Positions 1-9,462 are shown, counted from the first letter of the stretch. The stretch is DNA of 48,354 nt from a bacterium (GCA_030550175.1 JAUQPW010000037.1:1-48354); one strand, 5' to 3'. Notes: a model not told the origin generated them from the letters alone. Numbers and translations are program-made.

Positions 1-164
1 GGGGAGGGGCCTGGGCGCCACTTCACTTTTAGTAGTAGATAAGGTAGACAAAGGTTCTATAAATTCTCCTATTATACGTTCTAAGATAAAGGGCGGAGAG
101 CGTCCGCCTCGGACTTGGGAAGAGTTTGCGGATGCTATTCGTCCTTTATCGAAAGGAGGTTCCC

Positions 165-551
165 ATGAAAGAACAATATCAACCGGACCCGTTACTTCTA
201 CCATTTCTTCGAGAGGACCTGCCCCTACCGGCACCCAGGTGCGCAGTGTGGGGGTACGACGCAGTGGAGGCTTGGGAGGCGTTCGATCCGGAGGAACCGG
301 GGTGGGTACCCATGTGGTTCCCTTGGCAGGACATAAAGGGGAGACGCCTGTCCTCGGAACAGAGGAGCAAGGCGTTTCATCTGCTTCTAGCGAACGGGTT
401 AGGGATAGGGGACGACGAAGAAAGTCAGAAGAAGTTCTTCCAACTCCCACCGGAGGAGCAGAAGGTGGAGGTGGCGTCGGCATTAGCCCTCATGAACGCT
501 CTACACCGGCAGGGGGATCTGTACTACCAGATAGCAAATTTGAATCTGTAA
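165..551 (+). CDS. Hypothetical protein, 128 aa
   Basis: The start at 165 is chosen because a strong ribosome binding site (AAAGGAGG) lies 5-6 bases upstream; an in-frame ATG at 126 has none. The N-terminal third is rich in Pro, Trp and acidic residues (YDAVEAWEAFDPEEPGW), and the C-terminal half reads as amphipathic helices (SEQRSKAFHLLLANGLGIGD). There is no signal peptide, membrane segment or family motif that I recognise. Third codon positions are strongly G+C-rich compared with the housekeeping genes that follow, so it may be acquired DNA. A G+C-rich palindrome starts right at its stop codon. Function unknown. Confidence 0.55.
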   Translation: MKEQYQPDPLLLPFLREDLPLPAPRCAVWGYDAVEAWEAFDPEEPGWVPMWFPWQDIKGRRLSSEQRSKAFHLLLANGLGIGDDEESQKKFFQLPPEEQKVEVASALALMNALHRQGDLYYQIANLNL

Positions 552-625
552 GCCCTTCCCCCACTTCCTCCCCGCATGCGGGGAGGGAAGGGGAGGGGCG
601 GGGAGTGAGGGAGGGGCTGGGGCCT
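551..625. repeat. G+C-rich palindromic (REP-like) element
   Basis: The core is a perfect 16-bp palindrome, TCCCCGCATGCGGGGA, at 569-584. It is flanked by C-rich sequence on the left and G-rich sequence on the right that pair imperfectly. It sits exactly between the stop of the small gene and the broken dehalogenase. It resembles the palindromes at 11953-12003, 41393-41427 and 42292-42345. Confidence 0.6.
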
Positions 626-634
626 AATAGAGAT

Positions 635-1030
635 TTCTCTTCCCTCAAGAAAAATATTGAGCGGATTCTTCCGGCCAGTATCCTTCGAAAACTCACGGAA
701 GAGGAAATGAATGCTTACCGTCGGCCTTACCTGGAACCCGGGGAGTCTCGACGCCCCATGCTTACATGGCCCCGAGAAATACCCTTAGATGGGGAGCCCG
801 AAGAGGTCACGCGGATTGTGAATCACTATGCGACCTGGCTTGCAACCAGTAAAATTCCCAAGCTGTTTATTAATGCAGAACCCGGTTCTATTCTGGTAGG
901 CGCTCAGCGAGAATTTTGCCGAACCTGGCCGAATCAGCAAGAAATTACCGTCAAAGGAATCCATTTCATTCAGGAGGACTCACCGGCTGAGATTGGACAG
1001 ATCATCGCGGCTTTTATGGCATCGACTTAA
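635..1030 (+). pseudogene. Haloalkane dehalogenase, C-terminal fragment
   Basis: From about base 647 the reading frame matches the C-terminal part of the LinB/DhaA-type haloalkane dehalogenases (alpha/beta hydrolase fold). It has the segments LTEEEMNAYRRPYLEP, PKLFINAEPG, REFCRTWPNQ and HFIQEDSPAEIG. The histidine of HFIQEDSP corresponds to the catalytic base. The N-terminal ~160 residues, which carry the oxyanion hole, the nucleophilic aspartate and the catalytic acid, are absent. No start codon with a ribosome binding site precedes the homologous part; the upstream sequence is the palindromic element. It is therefore a remnant without activity, probably truncated by an insertion or rearrangement whose junction is the palindrome. 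It converges on sppA with 5 bases between stops. Confidence 0.75.
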
Positions 1031-1035
1031 AGTAC

Positions 1036-1953
1036 TTATTGAAGCAAGTACATGAGCTTGAAAGAACGCCCTTCTGCCATTTGATGGGATAAATAGGTTA
1101 TTCCTTCTACTAATTGTTCTAAAATAGAGAGTCGTTTCTTTTTAGGCTCGATCACCTCGGGTTTACCTTCAATATTTCCCAGTTGGGCGGCTTTTTCCAA
1201 AGCATCCTGGAAATTACCCAATTCATCTACCAGCCCATACTCTTTCGCCTGGCTTCCCGTAAAAACCCTTCCGTCCGCAATGGACCTTAAGGTTTCTTTG
1301 TTGATGTTCCTACGACCCTGAACGATGGCATCTAAAAATTGCTCGTAGACTTCATCGATCATGGCTTGCAAAAGTTTTTTTTCATCTTCGGTCATCTCCC
1401 GATCCGGGGAGAAAATATCTTTATATTTACCACTTTTAACAACCACGGTCTTCACCCCGATTTTCTTAAACAACTCTTCCATATTCATACCTTGAAGGAT
1501 AACCCCGATACTCCCCGTCAAGGTCCCCGGATTTGCAACAATCCAATCTGCTGCACTGGCGATATAATATCCTCCGGAAGCTGCGAGAGAACCCATGGAA
1601 ACAACAATCTTTTTCTTTTCTCGAAGTTTCAGGATTTCTTTATAAATTTCCTGGGAAGGTCCTACACCCCCGCCGGGGCTATCGATTCTTAGGAGAATCG
1701 CAGGAACCGCCTCGTTATCTCGAAGTTGATGGAGGTGCTCGATGATTTCTTTGGAATCTAAAATGACTCCTTCAACCTTAACGAGCCCCACCTTTTTAGC
1801 CGAGCTGACAAAACCAGGCTTTTCTTCCTTTAAAACCAGATAAATCCCGACGGCCACAAAGCCCAGAAAAATGAAAACAACCAGAAATATTAAAAAACTT
1901 AGTATGAAGGTTCGCTTTTTCATGGAAGGATTAAAGAAAACAGTAAGGTACAC
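1036..1953 (-). CDS. sppA: Signal peptide peptidase SppA (protease IV, short form)
   Basis: Membrane-anchored serine protease of family S49 that degrades cleaved signal peptides in the inner membrane. An N-terminal transmembrane helix (about residues 14-41) is followed by the S49 domain. The nucleophilic serine lies in SLAASGGYYIA and the general-base lysine in KSGKYKDIFSP, the two-residue dyad of this family. At about 305 aa it is the short bacterial form with a single S49 domain. The GTG at 1953 is preceded by GAGGAG eight bases upstream; the ATG at 1923 (MKKRTF) has the more usual N-terminus but no ribosome binding site. It lies downstream of rpsA, separated by a hairpin, so it may be transcribed by read-through or on its own. 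Confidence 0.9.
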   Translation of the reverse strand: MYLTVFFNPSMKKRTFILSFLIFLVVFIFLGFVAVGIYLVLKEEKPGFVSSAKKVGLVKVEGVILDSKEIIEHLHQLRDNEAVPAILLRIDSPGGGVGPSQEIYKEILKLREKKKIVVSMGSLAASGGYYIASAADWIVANPGTLTGSIGVILQGMNMEELFKKIGVKTVVVKSGKYKDIFSPDREMTEDEKKLLQAMIDEVYEQFLDAIVQGRRNINKETLRSIADGRVFTGSQAKEYGLVDELGNFQDALEKAAQLGNIEGKPEVIEPKKKRLSILEQLVEGITYLSHQMAEGRSFKLMYLLQ

Positions 1954-2037
1954 AATGTTGTCTCCTCACTGCCATTCAGGTAACAGCAAAGTTTGCTTTA
2001 ACTTTGAAACTCTGGAAGGCTCCGACGGACAAAAGTT

Positions 2038-2072
2038 AAGAAACCCGCCTTCCTGGAGAAAACGGGTTTCTT
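2038..2072 (-). terminator. Hairpin downstream of rpsA
   Basis: A perfect 10-bp inverted repeat, AAGAAACCCG and CGGGTTTCTT, encloses a 15-base loop. It lies 19 bases past the rpsA stop. On the minus strand the stem is followed by a short T-containing run (AACTTTTG), consistent with a moderate intrinsic terminator that separates rpsA from sppA. Confidence 0.55.
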
Positions 2073-2090
2073 GAGCTAACATCTTCAAGC

Positions 2091-3926
2091 CTAGGATTCT
2101 TGGGCGGGCTTATCTTCAGAAGATTCGGCTTCGGTTTGAGCTGATGGTACTTCTGTTTCATGGCCGGTCGATTCTACTTCCTCATCCTGTTCGGTTTCTC
2201 CAACCTCCTCTTTATAGGCCTTAATGCTTAGGCCGATGCGACGATTCGCCTCATCCAGTTTAATCACCTTGGCCATAATTTCCTGTCCTTCAGATAGAAC
2301 ATCAGAAGGTTTTTTGATACGTTTTTTACTGATCTCAGAAACATGAAGTAACCCTTCGACCCCATTTTCCAGTTCTACGAAGGCACCAAAGTCGGTTAAC
2401 CGAACAACCTTTCCTTTTACGTTAGCTCCTACTAAAATTTGGTTACTGATTCCCTGCCAGGGGTCGGGTTGAAGTTGTTTAAATCCCAAGGATAACCGCT
2501 CTTTTTCAACATCTATTCCCAGTACAACCGCCTCCACAACATCTCCTTTTTTGACAATTTCAGAAGGATGCTTCACCCGACTCGTCCAGGACATATCCGA
2601 TATATGAACAAGTCCGTCAATACCCTCTTCCAGTTCGACAAAGGCCCCAAAGTCTGTAAGATTTCTTACCGTACCTCGTACCACACTGCCTACCGGGTAT
2701 TTCTCAGCTACCACCATCCAGGGATTCGGCTCCATTTGTTTCAATCCCAGCGAAATCCTTCGATTGGCCTTATCTAAATCCAAAACCACAGCTTCTACCA
2801 TGTCCCCGACATTGGCTATTTTAGAGGGATGTTTCACCTTTTTTGTCCAGGACATTTCCGAGATGTGAACAAGTCCTTCAACGCCAGGTTCCAGCTCTAC
2901 GAAAGCACCGTAATCGGTTATGCTCACAACTTTCCCCCGGACTTTAGAACCAACCGGATACTTTTGATCCGCAGTTTCCCAGGGATCCGGATACTTTTGT
3001 TTGAGGCCTAAAGAGACTTTTTCCTTCTCCCGGTCAAATTTCAAGACCTTTACCTCGATCTCCGATCCTACGGTTAAGATCTCTGAAGGATGATTAATGC
3101 GGCCCCAAGACATATCGGTGATATGAAGCAAGCCATCGATGCCACCTAAATCTATAAAAGCCCCATATTCGGTTACATTTTTAACAATGCCTTTAAGGAT
3201 TTTGCCTTCTTCAATTTGCTGAAGGGTTTGCTTACGAAGCGCTCCACGTTCTTCCTCTAAAATTGCTCGACGAGAGAGTACAATATTACCCCGCCGTCTA
3301 TTGAGTTTAATAATTTTAGCCTTAATCGTCTGGCCTATAAAGGATTCTAAATTTTTAACCGGACGTAAATCGACCTGGGAACCCGGAAGGAAAGAGCGAA
3401 CTCCAATATCAACCGTCAGGCCACCCTTGATCTTTTCAACTACCACCCCCTCCACCACTCTATTCTCCTCATGGGCTTTAGCCATTTGATCCCAGATTTG
3501 AATCCGATCCGCTTTTTCTTTCGAGAGAACTACCAACCCTTCCTCGTCTTCAGTACTCTCCAGATAGACATCTATCTGATCTCCGACTTTGATATCCATG
3601 GGGGCCCCGGTGACCGTTTTAAATTCTTTTAAAGGAATCGTCCCTTCAGATTTATATCCAATATCGATGAGAACTTCTGTATCCGTAATTTGAACGATGG
3701 ATCCACGTACGATACTTCCCTCCTCAATATCTGCAAGGGTCTCCTCGTAAAGACGGGCTAATTCAGGATCCGGTTTCTCAGCTTCATCTTCCAAATCGAA
3801 ATCCTCCTCTTGAGGAATATCCGTATTACCCTGGGAAGATGCTTTTACATCTTTAAAATCCTCCTTATTTTCATTTTTAATTTCACCGTTAAAATCTTTA
3901 TCAGGTGAGGTTGCGTCTTGAACCAT
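2091..3926 (-). CDS. rpsA: 30S ribosomal protein S1
   Basis: Binds mRNA on the small ribosomal subunit and helps translation initiation. The 611-residue product has an acidic N-terminal extension (about 1-65), six S1 RNA-binding domains (roughly 70-140, 155-220, 240-310, 325-397, 412-484 and 499-569) and an acidic Glu/Ser-rich tail. The repeated cores GAFIDLGGIDGLLHITDMSW, GAFVELEPGVEGLVHISEMS and similar are visible. Six domains is the full-length form of Gram-negative bacteria, and both extensions are longer than in E. coli S1. The ribosome binding site TAGGAGGT lies ten bases before the ATG. It follows plsC and cmk, the usual cmk-rpsA association. Confidence 0.97.
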   Translation of the reverse strand: MVQDATSPDKDFNGEIKNENKEDFKDVKASSQGNTDIPQEEDFDLEDEAEKPDPELARLYEETLADIEEGSIVRGSIVQITDTEVLIDIGYKSEGTIPLKEFKTVTGAPMDIKVGDQIDVYLESTEDEEGLVVLSKEKADRIQIWDQMAKAHEENRVVEGVVVEKIKGGLTVDIGVRSFLPGSQVDLRPVKNLESFIGQTIKAKIIKLNRRRGNIVLSRRAILEEERGALRKQTLQQIEEGKILKGIVKNVTEYGAFIDLGGIDGLLHITDMSWGRINHPSEILTVGSEIEVKVLKFDREKEKVSLGLKQKYPDPWETADQKYPVGSKVRGKVVSITDYGAFVELEPGVEGLVHISEMSWTKKVKHPSKIANVGDMVEAVVLDLDKANRRISLGLKQMEPNPWMVVAEKYPVGSVVRGTVRNLTDFGAFVELEEGIDGLVHISDMSWTSRVKHPSEIVKKGDVVEAVVLGIDVEKERLSLGFKQLQPDPWQGISNQILVGANVKGKVVRLTDFGAFVELENGVEGLLHVSEISKKRIKKPSDVLSEGQEIMAKVIKLDEANRRIGLSIKAYKEEVGETEQDEEVESTGHETEVPSAQTEAESSEDKPAQES

Positions 3927-3987
3927 GTAATTGTTTACCTCCTAGTTTTCATAAATTTTTTATGTGTAGTAACTCTATAACCTAAAC

Positions 3988-4617
3988 CTATCTTTTATTT
4001 TCGTCAAGAACTTCTTGCTTCAATTCTCTAATTTTCTCCATAATCAGAGTACTTACCCTGATGTACAGTTCCTTTGAAGAGCCTTCTTCGGTTATCTGAT
4101 CCATATAAATGGGTTTTCCAAACTTAATGAGAACCCGGTTCAATCTGGGAAATTTTTTTCCCTTGGGAAGAATTTTATCGGTTCCTTGGATCAGGGTTGG
4201 AATTATCACCCCCTTGGATTTAACCGCTATCATACCGACTCCTAATTTCCCTTCCTGTAATTCTCCGGTGGAGCTTCGAGTTCCTTCCGGAAACATCAGA
4301 AGGACCTCTCCTCGAAGAACGATTTCAATCGCTTTTTTTAAAGCGGCCCGATCCATCCCTCCGCGCTTTACAGGAAAGGCCTGCCATCGGGTTATAAAGA
4401 ACCGAAGGACCGGATGTCGGAAGAGTTCTTCCTTGGCCATATAGTGGACCCGACGCCAGATCGAACAGCCAATAATGGGCGGGTCCAGATAACTGATATG
4501 ATTCGAAGCAAGGATAACGCCTCCTTTCTTGGGAATATTCGAACGTCCTATGACTTTAAGGCGAAAACAAAGGGTGGACACTATAAAGAATAAACCGTGA
4601 AAGAAGGCGTAAAACAT
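3988..4617 (-). CDS. plsC: 1-acyl-sn-glycerol-3-phosphate acyltransferase
   Basis: Makes phosphatidic acid from lysophosphatidic acid at the inner membrane. The catalytic HX4D motif is H40-D45 (NHISYLD), and the second signature FPEGTRS follows near residue 110. A hydrophobic N-terminal segment (about residues 2-18) would anchor it. At 209 residues it has the normal length for short bacterial PlsC proteins. It lies between cmk and rpsA in the same orientation; in several lineages plsC and ispH occupy this place. Confidence 0.92.
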   Translation of the reverse strand: MFYAFFHGLFFIVSTLCFRLKVIGRSNIPKKGGVILASNHISYLDPPIIGCSIWRRVHYMAKEELFRHPVLRFFITRWQAFPVKRGGMDRAALKKAIEIVLRGEVLLMFPEGTRSSTGELQEGKLGVGMIAVKSKGVIIPTLIQGTDKILPKGKKFPRLNRVLIKFGKPIYMDQITEEGSSKELYIRVSTLIMEKIRELKQEVLDENKR

Positions 4618-4630
4618 AGCTCATGGCTTG

Positions 4631-4677
4631 CTGTAGGTAGTCCGTCATCTTATGCCCATAATGGACTACGGATTACA
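4631..4677. repeat. Inverted repeat at the cmk 3' end
   Basis: The arms CTGTAGGTAGTCCGT and GGACTACGGATTACAG pair imperfectly around a short loop (GTAGTCC at 4637-4643, GGACTAC at 4663-4669). The right arm supplies the last codons and the TAG stop of cmk. It belongs with the junction repeats described in the findings, though the word structure is less regular here. Confidence 0.5.
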
Positions 4678-5346
4678 GCGCATAGATAATTTTTTCTCTA
4701 CTTCTGATAACATTTTTTCCACCACTTCTTCAATGGAAAGCCCTGTTGAATCGATATAAATCGCATCTTTTGCTTTCTTTAAAGGAGCTACCGCCCGGCT
4801 CATATCCTGGACATCGCGCTGGATAATCTCTTCGGTAAGTTTATCCAGATCAACCGAAATCCCTTTGCTTTGCAGCTCGAGCCATCTTCGTTTGGCCCTT
4901 TCCTCTGGAGAAGCATCCAGATAAAATTTAATGTCGGCATCTGGAAAAATCACCGTTCCGATATCCCGACCGTCCAGGACTACATTTCCTTTAGACCCTA
5001 AGTCCCGTTGGAGTTGTACGAGATTGTCTCGTACCTCCGGGATAGCGGATACGGCAGAAGCCAGGTTTCCCACCTCTTGGGAATATAAAACAGAAGTTAC
5101 CTCCACCCCATCCACATAGACTTCATAAGATCCGTTTTTACCTCGCCGGATATCTAGCTGGGTTCTCTTCATCAAGTCTAAAAGCCTGGGAATATCGGTG
5201 AAAGGAATTCCTTCTCGGGCCGCTTTCCATCCAATGGCACGATATAAAGCTCCTGTGCTAATATGTATAAATCCTAACTTTTCGGCCAGTAACTTTCCCA
5301 CGGTACTTTTCCCCGACCCGGCCGGACCATCAATCGCAATAATCAC
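4666..5346 (-). CDS. cmk: Cytidylate kinase
   Basis: Phosphorylates CMP and dCMP to the diphosphates. It is a P-loop kinase with Walker A GPAGSGKST at about residues 6-14, the nucleotide-binding segment LDGRDIGTVIFPDADIKFYL around 125-145, and the lid arginines in SPEERAKRR. At 226 residues it has the normal length for bacterial Cmk. It lies between aroC and plsC-rpsA on the same strand; cmk next to aroA/aroC and rpsA is a long-known conserved arrangement. Its final codons lie in a junction repeat, giving a short, poorly conserved tail. Confidence 0.95.
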   Translation of the reverse strand: MIIAIDGPAGSGKSTVGKLLAEKLGFIHISTGALYRAIGWKAAREGIPFTDIPRLLDLMKRTQLDIRRGKNGSYEVYVDGVEVTSVLYSQEVGNLASAVSAIPEVRDNLVQLQRDLGSKGNVVLDGRDIGTVIFPDADIKFYLDASPEERAKRRWLELQSKGISVDLDKLTEEIIQRDVQDMSRAVAPLKKAKDAIYIDSTGLSIEEVVEKMLSEVEKKLSMRCNP

Positions 5347-5399
5347 CTGAGGCTCGAGGCTTGAGACCGGTTTCTGGTTCCCGGTCTTTCACCTCCCTA

Positions 5400-6479
5400 T
5401 TAAAGTTTATCGAATTGACTTACTTTATTCCGTAACCAGTGATCCACCAAAACAAGGGCTACCATGGCCTCTGCCACAGGGACTGCCCTTGGACAGAGAC
5501 AGGGATCATGCCGACCTTCTACCCGGATCTCCGCCGGATGACCAAAAATATCCACCGTTTGTTGGGTTTTAAGGATTGAAGAGGTCGGTTTGACCACCAT
5601 GCGAACAATAATATCCTCCCCGTTGGAGATACCTCCCAGAATTCCGCCCGCATGATTTCGAGTCGTCCGAATCTTTCCGTCGATCACGGTAAAAGGATCG
5701 TTATGTTCGGAACCCAGCATCTCGGCAGCAGCAAATCCGGTGCCGATCTCAACACCTTTTACAGCAGGTATGCTCATCAAAGCCTTAGCCAAATCCGCGT
5801 CTAATTTGTCAAATACCGGTTCTCCAAGACCAGGAGGCACATGTTGGGCGACAACTTCCACGATGCCTCCTAGGGAATCCCCCTGTTTCCGTGCCTGAAC
5901 AATGGCCTCTTCCATCTGTTTAGCCACCTCCGGATCCGGGCATCGGACTATGTTCTGCTCAATTTGACTGAAATCAATTTTTTGAGCTTTAAAACGACCC
6001 ACCTGTTTTGTGTAACCGATAATACGGATTTGTTCCTTCTCCCATAAAATCTTTTTCGCGATGGCTCCGGCAGCTACCCGACCTACCGTTTCCCGGGCAC
6101 TGGCCCGTGCTCCCCCTCGATAGTCCCGAAGGCCATACTTCATCTGATAGGTATAATCGGCATGCCCTGGGCGAAAAAGATGCTTAATGGATTCATATTT
6201 GCTGGAATCTACATCTTTGTTATAGACGATCATGGAAATAGGAGCTCCCGTAGTTTTACCCTCAAAGATACCGGATAAAATCTCAACCCGATCCTCTTCC
6301 TTCCGCTGGGAAGTCACCCGACTTTGGCCCACACGACGACGATCCAACTCTTTTTGAATGTCTTCTTCTTTCAGGTCAAGTCCTGCAGGACATCCATCGA
6401 CCACAACACCTACAGCCTTTCCATGAGACTCTCCCCACGTGGTTAGGACAAAGAGGTTTCCAAAACTACTTCCAGCCAT
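5400..6479 (-). CDS. aroC: Chorismate synthase
   Basis: Last step of the shikimate pathway: converts EPSP to chorismate using reduced FMN. Signatures visible are [14 protein letters not shown] at the N-terminus, the basic segment [20 protein letters not shown], and [20 protein letters not shown] in the middle. The C-terminal part, including [18 protein letters not shown], is complete. At 359 residues it is full length. Its start overlaps the 3' end of aroK by 37 bases, which suggests translational coupling. Confidence 0.97.
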   Translation of the reverse strand: MAGSSFGNLFVLTTWGESHGKAVGVVVDGCPAGLDLKEEDIQKELDRRRVGQSRVTSQRKEEDRVEILSGIFEGKTTGAPISMIVYNKDVDSSKYESIKHLFRPGHADYTYQMKYGLRDYRGGARASARETVGRVAAGAIAKKILWEKEQIRIIGYTKQVGRFKAQKIDFSQIEQNIVRCPDPEVAKQMEEAIVQARKQGDSLGGIVEVVAQHVPPGLGEPVFDKLDADLAKALMSIPAVKGVEIGTGFAAAEMLGSEHNDPFTVIDGKIRTTRNHAGGILGGISNGEDIIVRMVVKPTSSILKTQQTVDIFGHPAEIRVEGRHDPCLCPRAVPVAEAMVALVLVDHWLRNKVSQFDKL

Positions 6480-7009
6480 TCTAAAATTTTCCTTACGGCA
6501 TTTTCGATCCCCATCGTCGAATTATCAATCACCAGATCGGCCAGCCTTTCGTACACCGGAATTCTTTCCTCCAACAGCTTATGAAAGGATTCATAAGGCC
6601 GATCGGGTTGAAAAAAAGCCGGTATTCCCCGGGCGATAATCCGACGATAGAGAACTTCAGGATTTACTTTAAGGTAAATAACCTTAGAATTTTTCCTTAA
6701 AGGAATCGAAGGAGGATTATAAATGAACGTACCCCCCCCGGTGGATAGAACACAGCGATTTATATGCTCCAGCCTTTCAAGGGCTTGTTTTTCTAACCCT
6801 CGAAAGTAGGATTCCCCATGATTTTTGAATATCTCTCTAGAAGATAATTTCTGTCCGTGCTTTTCCCTATAAAGAGATTCCACAACATGGTCTAAATCTA
6901 TAAACCGCCATTTAAGCCGATAAGCCAGCTCTTTACCGATAACTGTTTTGCCGCAGGATTTAAAACCGATTAAAATGAGATTAATAAAAATCCAGGGTCC
7001 AAAATCCAA
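6443..7009 (-). CDS. aroK: Shikimate kinase
   Basis: Phosphorylates shikimate to shikimate 3-phosphate. Walker A is GFKSCGKT, the shikimate-binding aspartate lies in FIDLDHVVE, and the GGG loop is in [10 protein letters not shown]. The lid arginine region is [14 protein letters not shown]. The homologous part begins at INLILIG, about residue 9. The first eight residues and the only ATG (7009) lie in a heptad repeat (TTTGGGT, TTTGGAT and so on), so the native start may have been lost or replaced, or an unusual start codon near 6985 may be used. It overlaps aroC by 37 bases. Confidence 0.92.
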   Translation of the reverse strand: MDFGPWIFINLILIGFKSCGKTVIGKELAYRLKWRFIDLDHVVESLYREKHGQKLSSREIFKNHGESYFRGLEKQALERLEHINRCVLSTGGGTFIYNPPSIPLRKNSKVIYLKVNPEVLYRRIIARGIPAFFQPDRPYESFHKLLEERIPVYERLADLVIDNSTMGIENAVRKILEWLEVVLETSLS

Positions 7010-7050
7010 AACCCAAAGTAACCTGTTAAAAAACGGTGAACTCCGGGCTC
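6984..7050. repeat. Heptad-word repeat between aroA and aroK
   Basis: On the minus strand the sequence steps in sevens: TTTGGGT, TTTGGAT, then TTTGGAC and CCTGGAT. On the plus strand the region near 7039 continues with CTCCGGG, CTCCGAA. The element provides the annotated ATG and first codons of aroK. Confidence 0.6.
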
Positions 7051-7054
7051 CGAA

Positions 7055-8332
7055 TTAGAGACTCTCTAATTGCATATTTGCTCCTAAGGCTCTCATGGAA
7101 TCGACAAAACCGGGATAGGTTACCTGAATGGCTTCGGCTGTTGTGATTTCCGTTGTTCCTTTAGCTTTTAGGCCGGCAATTGCCAATGCCATGACCACCC
7201 GGTGATCCCCATGCCCTTGAACCAGGCGACCTTGAAGCGAACTTTCTTTTAGGACCAGGCCATCCGGCAATTCCTCCACCTGGGCTCCCAATTGGGTTAA
7301 AACCTCCCGCATGGTAGCAATCCGATCAGTCTCTTTAATTCGAGCATGGGCTACGTTACGTAACTTGGTTACCCCTCGGGCGAAACAGCCTACGACTGCC
7401 ATAGCCGGCAAAGCATCGGGTGTATCATTTAGATCCAACTCCACCCCTTGCAATTCCCCGCCCTGGATTCGGATTCCATCTTCTACCACTTGAATTCGGG
7501 CTCCCATTTCTTTCAGATAAGAAATTACCTTCTTGTCTCCTTGCGAGTCCTCCATATTCAAACCTTTCAGAATCACATCCGATTCTGTAATAGCGGCGGC
7601 GCAAAGGGGAAAAGTAGCAGAGGAGAAATCCCCGGGAATGCGCTGCCGAAAAGGTTGATAAGCCTGACCACCTTTTATCTTAAAATACTCCAATCCCTCC
7701 CGTTCATACTGGATCCCCTGTTTATTCAGCCACCACAGGGTCATTTCCACATAGGGCTTTTCTTGAAGGTGGAGAGGTTGTATTTCAGAGTTTTTTTCGG
7801 CTAAAGGAGTACTCAATAAAAGACTGCTTAAGTACTGAGAGGTTATTCCTTCAACCTGGGTCCAACCTCCTTTCAAAGGACCCCGCACGACCACAGGAGT
7901 CAGCCCGTTTCCCCGAGTGGAAAAGGCTTCTGCTCCCAGATTTTTTAAAGCGGTTAGCAATGGTCCCACGGAGCGCCTCCGGGTCTGGGAGTCTCCAGTA
8001 AATACGGTGTATTGCAGGCCATGACAGGCCATACCCATCACCAGACAAAGAGTAGTTCCCGAGTTCTCGACGTTAATAACATCATCCGGAGTCTGAAGGT
8101 GTCCTCCAGTTCCTTCTACCATCCATTTCTTTTCCCGTACTTCGATATGGGCCCCCAAGGCTTGACAGGCTTTCCGACAGGCTATGGCGTCGGCTGAAGT
8201 TAAAGGATTTAAAATCTCCGACTTTCCTCCGGCTAACGTAGCAATAACAAGGGCTCGAATGGTATGGGATTTAGAAGCCGGAATCTCTATAAGACCTTGT
8301 AATTTGGGTGTTGATTGAACCTTTAGACGCAT
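7055..8332 (-). CDS. aroA: 3-phosphoshikimate 1-carboxyvinyltransferase (EPSP synthase)
   Basis: Sixth step of the shikimate pathway, joining PEP to shikimate 3-phosphate. Recognised by PASKSHTIRALVIATLAGG near the N-terminus, NSGTTLCLVMG near residue 90, the serine pair in TSQYLSSLLLS, the ARIKETDRIATM segment and GDHRVVMALAIAGL near the C-terminus. At 425 residues it is full length with both globular halves. The substrate-binding lysine at K20 is present. It lies between aroF and aroK on the same strand. Confidence 0.96.
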   Translation of the reverse strand: MRLKVQSTPKLQGLIEIPASKSHTIRALVIATLAGGKSEILNPLTSADAIACRKACQALGAHIEVREKKWMVEGTGGHLQTPDDVINVENSGTTLCLVMGMACHGLQYTVFTGDSQTRRRSVGPLLTALKNLGAEAFSTRGNGLTPVVVRGPLKGGWTQVEGITSQYLSSLLLSTPLAEKNSEIQPLHLQEKPYVEMTLWWLNKQGIQYEREGLEYFKIKGGQAYQPFRQRIPGDFSSATFPLCAAAITESDVILKGLNMEDSQGDKKVISYLKEMGARIQVVEDGIRIQGGELQGVELDLNDTPDALPAMAVVGCFARGVTKLRNVAHARIKETDRIATMREVLTQLGAQVEELPDGLVLKESSLQGRLVQGHGDHRVVMALAIAGLKAKGTTEITTAEAIQVTYPGFVDSMRALGANMQLESL

Positions 8333-8421
8333 GTAAAAGAGAACCTCTGCTAAGGTACCCGAACCGTTTAACGTGTCTTTTACTTTAATTCGCTTCAGGC
8401 ACCTTAGCGCACTTAAGACAC

Positions 8422-9453
8422 TTAGCTTATCGGAACGTAGGGCATCTTCTTCCCTATCGCTTCTGCGACCCTTCGACAGGTCTTCATGAGCTCCATGAAT
8501 ACATGGGGATAGGTGGCCTGGGGACCATCGCAGAGAGCTTCAGCCGGGTTTACATGGACTTCGATCATAAGCCCATGGGCACCAGCAGCTACCGCAGCCA
8601 GGGCCATGGCCGGAACGTAATCCCGTTTACCCAGGGCATGGCTGGGATCTGCGATAATAGGAAGATGGCTGAGACTCTTTACCACCGGAATAGCACTGAG
8701 ATCGAAGGTGTTTCGGGTTGAATCCTCATAGGTACGGATTCCCCGCTCACAGAGGACAATTTGATTATTCCCTTCAGATCGAATATACTCTGCAGACATA
8801 AGAAGTTCCTTAATAGTTCCACTGATCCCCCTCTTTAACAAGACTGGTTTATTCGTCATACCCACCTCTTTGAGCAAGGTAAAGTTTTGTGAGTTACGGG
8901 CTCCAATTTGAATCATGTCAGAATACTTGGCTACCACATCGATATCTCGAGCATCCATCAACTCGGTTACAACAGGTAACCCGGTCTCTTCCCGAGCTTT
9001 TGCTAAAAGTTTAAGACCCTCTACCCCAAGCCCTTGAAAACTGTAAGGAGAGGTTCTCGGTTTAAAGGCTCCTCCTCTCAATATTCTTCCCCCCGCCGCT
9101 TTGACGGCTAAAGCAGCCTGTATCAATAACTTTTCATTTTCCACCGCACAGGGCCCCGCCATGACAACAACCTCATCTCCACCGATTTCTACATCTCCAA
9201 CCTTTACGATGGTGTCTTGGGGTTTAAAATCCCGGCTAACCAATTTATATTCTTTTAAAATAAGTACCACTTTTTCTACCATGGGTAAGGCTTCAAAGAT
9301 TTCCTTTTTAGAAGGAGCATCTGAACCGATAGCTCCTATGACCGTTCGTTCCGCCCCGGTAGATATATGGGGGGTTAATCCTGCTTGTCTGACTTTTTCC
9401 ATAACCTGCTGGATTTCTTCTTCAGAAGTATGGGGTTTTAAAACGATAATCAT
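8422..9453 (-). CDS. aroF: 3-deoxy-7-phosphoheptulonate synthase (DAHP synthase, class Ib)
   Basis: First step of the shikimate pathway. A ferredoxin-like N-terminal regulatory domain (about residues 1-70, [13 protein letters not shown]) is fused to a TIM-barrel synthase as in Thermotoga-type enzymes. Barrel motifs include [31 protein letters not shown] and [12 protein letters not shown]. The start at 9453 matches the usual family N-terminus; an in-frame ATG three codons upstream is also possible. The N-terminal domain usually confers feedback control by aromatic amino acids. The upstream untranslated region is a heptad repeat. Confidence 0.94.
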   Translation of the reverse strand: MIIVLKPHTSEEEIQQVMEKVRQAGLTPHISTGAERTVIGAIGSDAPSKKEIFEALPMVEKVVLILKEYKLVSRDFKPQDTIVKVGDVEIGGDEVVVMAGPCAVENEKLLIQAALAVKAAGGRILRGGAFKPRTSPYSFQGLGVEGLKLLAKAREETGLPVVTELMDARDIDVVAKYSDMIQIGARNSQNFTLLKEVGMTNKPVLLKRGISGTIKELLMSAEYIRSEGNNQIVLCERGIRTYEDSTRNTFDLSAIPVVKSLSHLPIIADPSHALGKRDYVPAMALAAVAAGAHGLMIEVHVNPAEALCDGPQATYPHVFMELMKTCRRVAEAIGKKMPYVPIS

Positions 9454-9462
9454 AAAACTCAA

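Larger units (their letters stand above)
2..646 (+). other. Long open frame entering from the left edge, possibly the end of an upstream gene
   Basis: This frame has no stop from base 2 until the stop at 1028-1030, so it joins the dehalogenase tail without interruption. Its first 50 codons look protein-like, with a stretch reading PRTWEEFADAIRPLSKGG. From about base 165 on it becomes rich in Gly, Ser, Arg and Thr, which is typical of the wrong frame of a G+C-biased gene, and a better-supported gene occupies the other frame there. The likeliest reading is that the first ~160 bases are the tail of an unrecognised upstream gene whose natural stop has been lost. It could also be a chance open frame. 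The product was not recognised. Confidence 0.25.
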
